From NCBI GenBank assembly GCA_902806565.1, contig CADCXA010000069.1:248001-312000 (forward strand): a stretch of DNA of 64,000 bases, read 5' to 3'. This stretch comes from Hypoxylon rubiginosum (lineage: Eukaryota > Ascomycota > Sordariomycetes > Xylariales > Hypoxylaceae). Both the position numbers and the translations under genes were made by a program. Below, in pieces: positions 1 to 10,558 of this stretch (position 1 is its first letter; the number at the start of each line of letters is the position of its first letter). The notes under the pieces were generated by a model that had not been told where the DNA came from, searched no databases, and saw nothing but the letters and a program-made list of their open reading frames with translations.

Positions 1-566
1 TGACGTGGTGGGAGTTGTGGGCACGAAGGTAGCCTAATGGCGGCCCTGTCAACTACAATTCAGACGGGGGATGACACAAGTTACAGCAATAGATTTGGTC
101 TAAGATATCCGATTCGTCTGGGTGGGCCGTTGGGATTGATTGGTGCTTCTACTCGAATCAAGTACATCGAGTCCCTTCTAGGAGCACGATGTCATGTCAT
201 ACGAATGAGCATCACGAATTAAGAAAAAATGGAAAGAAAAAAAAGAAGAAAAAAGGAAGAAGAAAAAGAAAAGGTAAAAAATTATTGGGAATATGATATT
301 GGCATTTGCCAGCAAGCGCTCGACATGTATGCGACCAAATACATGGCCTCTAACTGGTGGGTATATGATGTAGCTTAGCTACCTAACTTCGTCCCGAAAT
401 AACACGCTCAGGTGAAAAGAAGAAAATAATGATGAAAAAAACAGCTCTCCATCTGTCATCTGTTATGACGGGGATGTGACATATGATGCAAAACGTTCGG
501 TCCACCAAGCCAAGCGCGCCCCTGAACTGGAACCCGTTTTTCCAAATTTCACCTTTTAGGACGTTG
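1..566. other. non-coding flank with A/G-rich tract
   Basis: I see no gene here. Positions about 221-280 form a nearly pure A/G tract on the + strand. The part next to 567 is the downstream region of the PEBP-like gene, which is on the - strand. Plus-strand ORFs over 483-1035 are mirror frames of that gene. Confidence 0.6.
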
Positions 567-1203
567 CTACTTGCTGTTAAAGTAATTAACCGCCACCGCG
601 GGCCCGAGGTTCGACTCCCTCACCCACTTATCCACGTCGAAGCGCACGCGCGCCCCAAGCCCCATCTCCTTGCCGCCGGGCGGCGCCAGCCCCTTCCTCC
701 CGTCGAACCCGTCGGGCTGCTCGTGCAGGAGGAAGACGTACCGGTGCGGCCCGCTGACGGACGGCGGCCCGGGCGGGGCCCAGTTAGCTATGAACGGCTC
801 GTCGGCCGCCGCCTCGAGGCTGAACCTGTCGCCGCGGCCGCCGTCGATGGGGGCGGCCTTCAGCCCGGGCTGGATCCAGTGCAGGATGGGTCCCAGCACG
901 GGGAAGGACGGGAACGGGGCGTCGAGGTCGACGCATATTACTATGTACGACTTGTCGGGGGACAGCGAGGCGCAGGTTAGCTCCGGCACGGCTTGGGTAT
1001 CTGTTGTAATACACCGGCGCAGATGTGGTGGTTAGTCAGCCGTTCAATAAATATACCAAGAGGTAGGTATGTTGCATACCGGCTTTCGAGATAAACTCCC
1101 CGGGTTGGACGTCGGCACGCTTGCCAATCCTCAAGCCCAGGATCTTAGACGCGTCCTCGTTGATCAGTGATAGCGCCGTCTTGACGCTGTTAGTGGCGGG
1201 CAT
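567..1203 (-). CDS. PEBP-like (phosphatidylethanolamine-binding) protein
   Basis: Two exons, 1203-1080 and 1000-567, give 185 aa; the 79-nt intron starts GTATGC and ends CAACAG. Joining them restores phase and reads through ...FISKADTQAVPELTCAS. The protein shows the PEBP core: a DLDAP motif (the family's D-x-D-x-P anion-site segment) followed by HWIQPGL, then GPPSVSGPHRYVFLL, which matches the family's GPHRY segment. No signal peptide is evident, so a cytosolic location is inferred. PEBP/Tfs1-type proteins bind phospholipid head groups or inhibit proteases and kinases; the specific role here is unknown. The start was chosen as the first ATG giving a typical family length. Family call is firm; function is not. 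Confidence 0.85.
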
Positions 1204-3607
1204 GTTGGACGACGCGAGTTTTTCTCTCTCGGGAAGAGTAGGACGACAAGAATACGCTATTAATTATAACGAGTCAAGTAGAATGCCTTTTTTATTATTA
1301 AATTGATATATTCAAGTCTGACGTAAATGGATCGCAATAGCAATGACTCTGGCTATTTATATTATCCTACCGCTGAATCCTTAATTCCTCTATGTCCTCT
1401 ATCCCGCTCCTTAAGCCGATGGAGATAATTGAAATGGTAGGCGGAGATTAGCGGGATAGATTAAAGTCCGCCAAGACGGTAACTCTTTGGCATTTCAACT
1501 GCAACTGCAACTGCCGGCCTTATGGTCGATCATATGTTTTTCTTAACTTGGTCCCTTGTCCGTGGACGGATCACCAGAGCCGACGCTCAACCTGCTCCTT
1601 AATCTGCATGCACGGCGCCGGTCAGAATGCTAAGGGGTGGCACTCTCGTCGCACACTTACAGCCGCATTTCTAGATACATACCTTAGGTACCTACCTACC
1701 TAGCCTTCGTCGGTACATCCTTTTTTAAACTAATTCTAACCTTTCCGTCGGTAGTAGCCCATCACCCTGTTATCGGTTTTAATAAATCTTATTAAAAGCA
1801 TCTCGAAAATGACGAGGACCGGGGTTATGTGCTTAAAAAGAATTTATCCTCCAATCTGTCACCTCATCATTAACGGATCGCCGGAGATACAGGCAGCGCA
1901 CGTGCTGTTGGTAGCCGCAACCGAGCATGCCTATGTTCCAGACGTACCTAGAAAGGGGGGTTTCGAGTTGATGATTTTATTAAGAGGCTTGCCTCACGCA
2001 ACATAAGAAGAAACTCTTGAGTAAATGAGCACCCAACACAATACGCCACAATTACAGGTTCGATTCCTATCAGCGCTATTTCGTCTTCTCCCTATTGGCT
2101 CAACCTGCCATGTACTCCGGCTCGGGGCCGCCCTCAGTCCTTAATTCGTCTGGGAGCTATTTATACGGATGAGAATGTACGACTCGTCTAGTTCATCGTT
2201 AATGCAATTCCAACACCAAGTTTCGGAAAACAATGTGTTATGCTTGTGCAATTGCCAAGTTGCTCCCTCAATTCCTTCGTGAATTAAGTCCATAAGAAAA
2301 TTGACATTTAACTTGTGATGCCAGCACTAATGACGAAACAGTGGAAAGAGGCTACCAACAACCGAATATGCAGGCAGCCGTATGTACATATTTTCTCCAG
2401 ACCTGACTGCCTGATCGCCAGGAACAAGGGCGAATTGAGGATAGGTACATTGAATCCTCCGAATGATGCCACGGCCATGACGTAGTGAAGTCAGTTCAAC
2501 TACAGTACCAGGTAGGCCAAGAAAAGGATTTTGAAGATCAAGATCCTCTCGAAAACTGCTCCTCAATAAGCAGCCATAGAAAAAGCCCCGAAATCGTATA
2601 TTCCTCGGCGCTCCGGCACTAGCTACAGGCTTCTCTAACAATCGAACATGGAGGGCATGTTGAAACAGAACTTGGAGTTGTTTGCCCACCGAAGGTAACT
2701 AGGTCCATAACCCCTATTTAGTTATTTAGTTATTTACAATAACCTGATAATGAATTACTCCCTCCCTATGTATTATCCTTATGCATTATCATGTAAAACT
2801 CCCAAACAAACAAATGTCACGACGAGAACCTCCCAAGTTCGGGTTTCTAACAGGACTCAGGCTCTCAGCAAATAAATTAATTTGGGAGGTGCTTATGGCT
2901 TGCGATTAAGGAGGCCATTGTCTGGGTCCTGATCTCGGGTACCTGGTTATACTACCCCCGTTACACATAAGCACCTTAACTTCAAAATAGCAAAACCGGG
3001 TTGTTTTACATTGGTAGATTAGGATACATTCAGCACATATCCATCCCTAGCCTCGAGAAGGTACTCCAAGTTTATCCAATCGGGATGTAGGTGTACTGCC
3101 GTGACTTAGGTGTCCCTGGAACGGGGTCAGGATAGGAAGCTCGGGAGAACCTCACATTGATGGCCAGTACAGGTATAGATTGGTGGAAGTAGTGGGCCCC
3201 TACTAATAACTGATCCTAAATCCTTTAGCTATGTACACCTCTTCCTTGAGACCCTTGGTTTCCCTTAAAGCATTTTCATACCTTAGGTACCATGTAAGCA
3301 TCGTATACCTTAGGCAGGCATGTAAACGCCGCACGGCCACTAAGGGAGACCAAGAGACCGGGAGGAGGCTTGGTGATACGTGACTCGAGACTCGACGCCA
3401 TCACGATTGTTATCACCACCATCATGTATATAAACACGGTAGCGTAATACTTTCTCTCTATTGCACATCCTTCTTTCTCTCGACAGGTGGACACATCATA
3501 CCCAACCGTTCTCCAGCTTGATATCTCGAAGCCGCCCTCTCGCCTGCACCAGAATTCCAAGTGCGATCAACCTTGTCCATTATCGAGTAACGCTTATCGA
3601 TCTTGAA
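1204..3607. other. 2.4-kb intergenic region
   Basis: No gene is convincing. Tracts at 1281-1420 and 1725-1810 are AT-rich. A TTAGGTACCTACC-type palindrome lies at 1684-1696, with further GGTACC cores at 2938 and 3286. The last 300 bases should be the AA9 promoter and leader; a TATA-like TATATAAAC sits near 3426. A 120-codon open frame on the - strand (2327-2689) resembles nothing I know. Confidence 0.5.
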
Positions 3608-4557
3608 ATGCCTTCCTTCAATGCCGCAGTCTTGGCCCTTGCCGCCTCAGCGACGGTGGTGCTAGGGCACGGCCACATCCGCAGGGTGCTCGTCGACGGC
3701 CAAACCTACCCGGGCTACGAGCGTTGGGCGACTCAAGATCAGTCAGATGCCGTCACGTGGAAATTCACAACTGAAGACGAAGGCCCGGTTTTGGCATCCA
3801 GCATCAACGGACCTGACATTATATGCCACCAGGGAGCGACGAACGCGGCAGGATCCGTGCCAGTCGCCGCGGGCTCTCAGTTGCAGGTCGTACGTTTCAA
3901 CACGATAGGAGGTTTCGAGCATCCCGGCCCCGAGATGCACTATCTCGCTTCGTGCGGCGACGCCGGCTGTGCAAGCGTTGACAAGAACGACCTCCGATTC
4001 TTCAAGATCTACGAGAAAGGGCTCGTCCAGGGCGGCATGGCAGATAGCCCGCAGTGGGAAACCCAGAAGTGGGCCACGACCGAAATCCACAAGAACGTCC
4101 AGCCGGAGGGAGAAGGGTTCGTCGACACGTACACTGTCAACATTCCCGCCGACATCAAGCCGGGTCAATATGTTCTCCGCCACGAGCTTATGGGCTTACA
4201 CAAGGCCGACCGAGGAGAGGCCGAGTTTTATCCCCAGGTTAGTAACTACAAGGACACAGATGTGCAGGCGTATATGCTAACTCGAAATAGTGCGTCAACT
4301 TGGAAATCTCAGGTTCTGGAAGCCAACAACCCGAAGGAGTGTCAGCAACGGATATGTACCACGGCAGCGATCCGGGTATCTCTCTGGATATCTGGGTAAA
4401 CCTCGAATCGTACCAAATCCCGGGCCCGGCCGTTTCTAGTATTTCCTCGAAGCGATATATTGGAGAGGAAACTATTGCTCGACACCACCCTAGGGCCTAC
4501 GCTCACAAGACTCACCCGCGAGACATCAAGCCCAAGTTTCCCAAGCTCGCTGTCTGA
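3608..4557 (+). CDS. AA9 (former GH61) lytic polysaccharide monooxygenase, secreted
   Basis: Two exons (3608-4237, 4291-4557) give 298 aa. Residues 1-20 are a hydrophobic signal peptide ending ...VVLG, leaving His21 as the mature N-terminal histidine of the copper histidine brace. His105 in EHPGPEMHY is the second ligand, and Tyr208 in EFYPQC the axial tyrosine. RHELMGLH and DPGISLDIW are also AA9 landmarks. The 53-nt intron has GTTAGT, a GCTAAC branch site and ATAG, and splits YPQ from CVNLEISGSG. The family cleaves cellulose or related glucans oxidatively outside the cell. There is no CBM1 module; instead about 40 residues rich in Lys, Arg and His follow the catalytic domain. An upstream in-frame extension was rejected because it would bury the signal peptide. 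Confidence 0.95.
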
Positions 4558-5065
4558 CGTGGTCGATACTTGAGTGCGTCTGGAGCGTTCTAAAGTATTT
4601 TCTTCTCCTTTTTCTTTTTCTCCTTCGGATTTACCATACCTTCTTGTATATAGGTACATTTCAACGATTTTGCGTAAGACTCCAGCACAGAACTGGTTAG
4701 CATGTATATATTCCCATTGTTCGCATAGCCGAATACAATTCGCTGTCTTTCATCCGTGTTTTCTGACGCCGTCTCTCGAGATCCATCCGTGGAAGGCCAC
4801 CAACTCTCTCACCGCTCACTTACCCCTTTGTATCCTAAAACAAAGCACGTGGGATGAAACAATCGCAAATAAACTAATTATAGGAGACTGGTACTGACCT
4901 CTTTGTTGGCCTTTATCCCTCTGAACTACACCGAGTTCCTTTTATCTGCACATATTCACGGCAGCTCAACGTCGAATTATTTAACTTCCTCTTGATCTTA
5001 TATTTTCTATACCCAATTCCAAAAAGTATCAACCAGCGTAGCATATCCTATTAGCCTCATTACGG
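4558..5065. other. intergenic, AA9 3' flank
   Basis: The first part (4590-4640) is pyrimidine-rich and is probably the AA9 3' UTR. The rest is AT-moderate and should hold the promoter of the AT-hook gene. I see no further gene. Confidence 0.5.
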
Positions 5066-5854
5066 ATGTCATCAAGAATGAAATCCGAAATCGATTCACC
5101 TACCCGGCGCCAGCCTCGACGCGCTGTTCGGGCGAAGAAAGTACCAATCATTGAATCGTCAGGCTCTGAACATATGTCTTCTGCAGGAGGAGGGACTCGA
5201 AAGAGGACATCCAGAGCTGCAGACAAGCTGCCCGAGCCAAAGAGAGCAAGAGGCACCAAGGGAGGGAAGGCTCGGGCGATAAAAGAGCTCGAGAAGAGAG
5301 TCTCTGCGATGAACCACACCGTCGCATTATCAAAGCAACTTGACCTCCTCGGTAATCCCGTCGCGCCGGCCGACGCCCCCCCTGATAGCGTGTTCTTAGC
5401 GACGCCAGAGCCAGAGCCAGCGGCGCCAGAGCCGGCGACGCCAAAGTCAGCTAAGGGCAGGCGCGGCCGCCCGAGGAAGAAGCGTGCCGAGGAGCTGTAC
5501 ATGGATGAGTTCTTGGACTCGGACGCGGACGAGGCGGCGCAGGCCGGACAAGGGGAAAGCAGCCAGGTCCGATGGGGGAACCGATGGATCCCCGACATGG
5601 AGAACCGGCGCCGCGTCGCGGGGAGGCCTAAGGGCGTGCCGTTTCAGCTGTGGATGTCGTACTGCTTTCTCGACGACTACATGTACCGGCATTCCCTGAC
5701 TGAAGAGGAGCTTCTGAAGCTCCCCCTTTTGGACGATGTGCTCGTCTTCCAATCCGGCGGCGAGCAACCAGCCGCTCCGGAGGGCTATCAGTGGGACGAG
5801 AGGAAGCACTTAGTCCCCATCCCAAAATTGTCTTATGGAACGGTGCCTACCTAG
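5066..5854 (+). CDS. AT-hook-containing protein of unknown function
   Basis: A single exon of 262 aa. The N-terminal half is basic and Ser/Pro-rich (RRQPRRAVRAKK, GTRKRTSRAADK, KRARGTKGGKARA), which suggests nuclear localisation. A Glu-Pro-Ala repetitive stretch comes next, then GRRGRPRKKR, a textbook AT-hook that binds the minor groove of AT-rich DNA. The C-terminal about 100 residues look folded, with conserved-looking VRWGNRWIPDMENR, WMSYCFLDDYMY and GYQWDERKHLVPIP. I do not recognise the family. A chromatin or transcription role is inferred from the AT-hook alone. The start at 5066 is the first ATG; a second in-frame ATG lies five codons in. Confidence 0.7.
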   Translation: MSSRMKSEIDSPTRRQPRRAVRAKKVPIIESSGSEHMSSAGGGTRKRTSRAADKLPEPKRARGTKGGKARAIKELEKRVSAMNHTVALSKQLDLLGNPVAPADAPPDSVFLATPEPEPAAPEPATPKSAKGRRGRPRKKRAEELYMDEFLDSDADEAAQAGQGESSQVRWGNRWIPDMENRRRVAGRPKGVPFQLWMSYCFLDDYMYRHSLTEEELLKLPLLDDVLVFQSGGEQPAAPEGYQWDERKHLVPIPKLSYGTVPT

Positions 5855-6365
5855 GTATATTAGATAGATAAAAAAGACAAAATAGGTTCGTTTAGTTAGA
5901 TATTTTACATTGAATATATACTTGGCGACTTGAATTTGAGTATGAGTTGATATCGTGAGACCAGAGGTCGTTCTATTCACAGTACCGCCCGGGTATCCTA
6001 AACGAAGGCCGGGTAAAATGACCTAGAAAACAAGGTCCACCTGTATCTCAGGGACCTACTGTTGGAATAGAAAGGAACTTTCGTGAGAAGGGAGCAATAA
6101 ATAATACATACAATTATTAAGATATTTTAACGGTAAAATAACATATACTATTTTAATTCCTTTTAACCATTTCCAACAGAATAAAGAATAAGGAGATGAA
6201 TGAAACAGCAATCAAGAGCGACTGCTCTCGCCCCGGCCCCGCCCCCTCAACCAAGTGTAATAACAGATTGCGTGATTGACTTAACTCCGCTTCAATTCTC
6301 CCTCTTAACCTTTTTCTTTTCCCGGGGCAATGTCGACTCGTTAATCTATCTTAAGTCTTTAAAAT
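5855..6365. other. intergenic, AT-rich
   Basis: Positions 5860-5930 and 6090-6190 are clearly AT-rich. The last 150 bases are the leader and promoter of the amino acid transporter. No gene is seen. Confidence 0.5.
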
Positions 6366-8148
6366 ATGCCTTCAACACCGGAGCCAGAAGATGGAGCCTC
6401 GAGGCCTCTCCTCGCCGACCAGCGAGAGTCGCGGGATGCTAACCCAGCAGCAGACGATAATGATGCCGCCCCGCCGACCACAGCTCCCGCTCGGGACGGG
6501 GGCACGTTTACCAGAAACCTCGGCGCCCTCGAGGCTTTCGCCATCGTCATCAGCATCGTTATCGGAAGCGGCATCTTCACCTCCCCCGGATCCATAGATA
6601 CCAATGTTCCGTCTCCGGGCGCGGCCCTCGTGGTTTGGCTTATCGGCGGCGTTCTCGCGTGGACCGGTGCCTCCACTATGGCTGAGCTGGGAACAGCAAT
6701 TCCCGGCGAGGGTGAGTCAGGCTCATATAGCACCCCCGATATATGAGATATAGAGACTTATTCGTGTCATAGGTGGTGTGCAGCCGTATCTCCAGTACAT
6801 CTTCGGCGACGTCTTCGGCTTCCTGGCTGCATGGACGTGGATCGTAGCTGTGATGCCGGCTACACTTGCTATCCTCAGCATCGTATTCGTTGAGAGCATA
6901 TATTCCTCCGTGGGCGTGACCGACCAGGCGGGGAGGATCGAACATAAGCTGTTCTCCATCCTCATCCTGGTCGTCATTAGCGTCGCGAATTCCATTAGCA
7001 CCAAGGCTAGCACCCGCCTGAACAACTTCTTCGTCGTCACCAAGTTCGTCACCATCGCCGCGGTTGTCGTCGCCGGTATCGTCGTAGTCATACTCCAGTC
7101 CACCGATCCGGAGAGGGACATCGGAGGCAGAGACTGGTTTAACAAGCCCTGGTTCGGCAACCGGGAAGTGACGAACCCGGACGGGAGCAAGACGGACTGG
7201 AGCGGGCTGGGCGAGTGGGAGATTCTCGGTCATTACTCCGCCGCTCTGTACGGGGCGTTGTGGGCCTACTCGGGGTGGGATAAAGTGAGTTGCTTCTCCA
7301 AAATCCATATCTTGCGCGCGGGACACTCATATGTCGCAGGCAATCTATGTCTCAGCCGAGCTTCGGTCCCCAGCCCGCCAGTTGCCACTCGCAATCAATA
7401 CGGCCATCCCGACGATCGTGGTCTGTTTCATCACCGCGAACGCCGCATACTACATCCTGCTCCCGTGGGATGTGGTATCGACGACGGACAGTGTAGCTGT
7501 GGTAAGTAAAGCTTTTGAGTACTTATGTCGTAAAAGAGTCCGCTAACCAACGTGAAGACTGCGATAACGCGTCTCCTAGGCCGCGGATTCGGGATTGTAG
7601 CCGCGATTCTCATCTGTTTAGTCGTAGCCGGTTCCCTCCTTGGTAATTCGTTCGTCGCCGGTCGTATGGCGGTCGCTGCAGCTAATATGAACTGGTTACC
7701 ACGCTTCTTCGCTTCCGTCGGCCGCATCGGACTAAAGCCTAGCGCGGAAGCAGAGCCAGAGTCTCCCGACGATGCCGCGAGCCCCCCACAGACAGTCAAA
7801 TCCGACGCCCCCATCAACGCCATCATACTCTCGGCCATACTCTCGGCCCTGTACATCCTCCTAGGGAACTTCCGCGCGCTCCTGACTTTCAACGGCCTCG
7901 GCGAGTACTCCTTCTTCTTCCTGACCGTCCTCGGCGCCATCGTCCTGCGGTTTCGCGAGCCCGGACTGCGGCGGCCGTATAAGCCGTTCATCCTGGTCCC
8001 TGTCGTCTTCGCCGTGGTCAGCGGGTTTGTGGTTATCCGGGGTGCGTTCTTCGAGCCGGTGCTGGCGCTTGTTGTCATCGTCGTTTGGATCATCGGCTTG
8101 GGGTTCTACTACGCGAGGAAACGCTTGGCTGCGAGGCGAGTGGAATAA
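6366..8148 (+). CDS. LAT/APC-superfamily amino acid transporter (Mup-like)
   Basis: Four exons (6366-6711, 6773-7284, 7340-7501, 7558-8148) give 536 aa, and all three introns are short with consensus borders and matching phase. After a hydrophilic about 50-residue N-terminus, the first helix carries GSGIFTSPG, the substrate-binding break conserved in APC/LAT permeases, followed by ELGTAIPGEGGVQPYLQ. About twelve membrane segments can be counted. The segment ALYGALWAYSGWDKAIYVSAELRSP matches the region around helix 6 of LAT proteins. The family moves neutral amino acids across the plasma membrane; a methionine-permease-like role (MUP1/MUP3 relatives) is a guess. A hydrophilic insert rich in Ser/Pro/Asp lies before the last helices. 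Confidence 0.88.
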
Positions 8149-8311
8149 TTATCTGTCCTCTACGGAGCTCAAGAGTAATCTTGCCGTCGTTAATTTCTCT
8201 TGTCAGAAAAGTTGGTATTCCAAAACAGATATAGGAATGATATTAAGCTCAAAAACTAGAACTACAACACTGCTTCTAAACAGGAATTAAGGTAAATAAA
8301 TATCAAATAAA

Positions 8312-9575
8312 TCAACGATGGTATCCGTATCCTGAACTGTTGTCACCATAGCTATTCTCATACCCTGAATTCCCATATCCTGAATCTTCATATCCTGAAT
8401 TCTCATATCCTGAATTGTGGCTGCTGCCATAGTTGCTTCCGTAGGCCCCAGCATGGCTGTCAGAAGGTTCACCATTCCCCTGCGCATAGTACGTCGAGTA
8501 AGATCCAGAGTAGCTATGATGTGTCGGCGGAAGTCTGCGGTAGGAAACACTAGATGAGGCTTCGGGTGCGGGAGACTCATACGCTGGCGCTGCTCGCGCT
8601 CTCCGCCCCGATCGTTCGCGCACGTCCGTCATCTCCCTGCTGATTCTGCGCAGCTCATTGCGAGTAGTTGGCGCAGCACGGCTGGAAGTGAGGATAGGGA
8701 AAGAGAAATCTACGAAGATTAGCCTTCACGTTGTGCCACATTGTGACTCGGCGGCCCGTAGAAAACTTACGTCCGTTCAAGAAATTGTTGATGTAGGTCG
8801 TGGAGACCAGCTGGGCTGGCACATTGTTCCTGCTGTCCTCGATCAAGTAGGGCCGCCCTGCTTGTCTTTCTTGGAGGGGATCATTCCCGTCTTCGAAGAA
8901 TTCGACCACGCCGCCAAGCAAGATGGATTCCCAATAACGGCCAGACTCGCCCATGTTTCTATTCCCGTAATTTCCCAGGGACACTTCTGGCGGAGTGTAT
9001 GGGCGTGCTGTTCCGGTTAGAAAGCCGGTAAGCAGGTGAACTATTTCATGAGCTATTGTGATCGCCATTTGAAACTTGAAACAGTTGTAGTTATCACCTG
9101 TTACATTGGGGGGCTGATGTCGAACGTAGATCATGTTGTTGATGATCGTCTTGTTGAACTCGAAATGGCTGGCCTCTTGAGGATCATACTGGCTCATGTC
9201 AGTGCCCCAATCCTTCTTGGTCGCGGAAGCCTCCCCCGCTATGTCGCATAGAAGGACGACCGGAAAGTTGCTTCTCAGTCTCCCGAAGAAGAAGTCTACC
9301 CAACGAGGCATTTCGGCAAGCGGGCGGTTATATATATGAGGAACAGGTGGCCTGTCCCCAGGGGGGAAATCGCGTTGCTGGACAACTTCGGTAGCGATTC
9401 GAATCAAACTATTTTTGCCTTGAGGACTTTCGAGGATTCTGAGCCCGAGAAGTATTACTGATTCCACAACTCGATATCTAGTTGAATTCGTAGGGAGCAA
9501 CTCCAAATCTCTCTCCCTCCTCGCAGACCTCTTGGACTTGTCATTGTAGACTTCGAGGTTCTGAACAGAAGACAT
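8312..9575 (-). CDS. HExxH zincin-like protein with Gly/Tyr/Ser repeat tail
   Basis: I propose two exons, 9575-8771 and 8709-8312, for 400 aa. The 61-nt intron has GTAAGT, a GCTAAT branch site and TAG; the more obvious later acceptor (CCAG at 8697) would run into an early stop. Residues 176-180 read HEIVH within ITIAHEIVHLLTGF, a zincin metalloprotease signature, with a possible third ligand among the Glu residues of GESGRYWES or VVEFFED. No signal peptide is seen. The last about 60 residues are a low-complexity tail of NSGYEDSGY-like units. The catalytic half resembles fungal hypothetical zincins but I cannot name a family. It converges with the transporter gene, 163 bp away. The splice choice is the weakest point. 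Confidence 0.7.
8359..8418. repeat. 15-bp minisatellite inside the zincin coding region
   Basis: Four near-perfect 15-bp units (CATATCCTGAATTCT on the + strand) at 8359-8373, 8374-8388, 8389-8403 and 8404-8418, with a decayed copy around 8320-8335. Because the period is a multiple of three, each unit adds five residues of the (N/E/D)SGYE type to the encoded tail. Confidence 0.9.
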
Positions 9576-10558
9576 TGTAAATCGAATTAAAACTTCACAG
9601 AAGCTTGTAAGGGGAGGCTTTGCGTGTAGGTTTATGAGGGATGTAAGTTGACGATGATGGATATAAGGGGGAGGTATCGAGCACGAGTATGATATCTTGA
9701 TGGCAGTTTCTAGCGGTCTTAAAGACGAGTGCGGTTCATATCACTTATAGACAAGCAGCCTAACATGTTGGAACTGAGAACTGGACATATCCGTGATCGT
9801 GTTAGTTTCAGAATGAACCAACATCTCTATAAACAGAATAGGGCTATGAGCTCGCGCTTAGAAGTAATGTCCTGGCATAGGAAGCGTAGACTGATGATAG
9901 TTGTTGGTCGTAGGACTTCGTACTAGATGTTTAATCATGTGTCGAGGCTTTGGCCGGGTCTCAACTCTTCGTAGCCTAGTTGCAAGAACAAGCAACGAAT
10001 TGTCCTTCGGCTTTTCAAGATGTTGGAAGCTACCCAGAGCCTCAAAAAAGGAGAAAACGCCCGGTCTTCGGCCGGCCGTAAAAAATATCTACCATGATGT
10101 CAAGTGCCAATCATGTAGGTTACCATAATACCGGGTCGTTAATATATAATGTTTACCTACCCGTACCATACCTAGCTAGGTAGGTGATCTTTGGGCGTGT
10201 TGGCCCGTCGTGCTATATGTCGTGCTATATGGGGTCTTAGTCTGGTCCTGATAGTTAATAGTTAATCCAGCGCGCGGCTAAATTTATTCTCAGCGTCTCG
10301 CGAGGCCCGTTTAGGACACCACTGGCACATGTATCTTGTTATAGAACTACGTGGGCATTGATTGGTTCTAGTGTAAGTGTAGTCTTGTCAAGGCTGTTGG
10401 TTACAAGAGACATAAGCGATCGACAGGAGGGCGTTAGGAGGCCACTAACAGGGCACGTGCGCCCTAAAATACAGCCGTCACCTCCTAATATTATAACGCT
10501 CATTCCACCTAATAAATTAACTTCGCCCTCTTACGCCTCTTACAACATATTGACACTT
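9576..10558. other. intergenic, divergent promoter region
   Basis: It lies between the divergent zincin and 343-aa genes. Two tandem 12-bp copies of GTCGTGCTATAT sit at 10207-10230, and a TAGTTAATAGTTAAT duplication follows near 10255. A palindrome-like ACCTAGCTAGGTAGG is at about 10168. An in-frame open stretch from 10358 precedes the likely start at 10559. No other gene is seen. Confidence 0.5.

Noticed and set aside
483..1035. Open frames of 121-165 codons on the + strand
   Set aside because: They mirror the PEBP-like gene on the - strand, whose motifs and splice phase are clear; the + frames are Arg/Pro/Gly-rich artefacts of high GC.
2057..2067. B-box-like GGTTCGATTCC
   Set aside because: No A box at a suitable distance upstream and neighbouring sequence does not fold into tRNA arms.
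2327..2689. 120-codon open frame on the - strand
   Set aside because: No recognisable motif, no splice partner found, isolated in a low-content region; too weak to call a gene.
7431..8093. 220-codon open frame on the - strand
   Set aside because: Antisense shadow of exons 3-4 of the amino acid transporter; low-complexity Arg/Ser composition.
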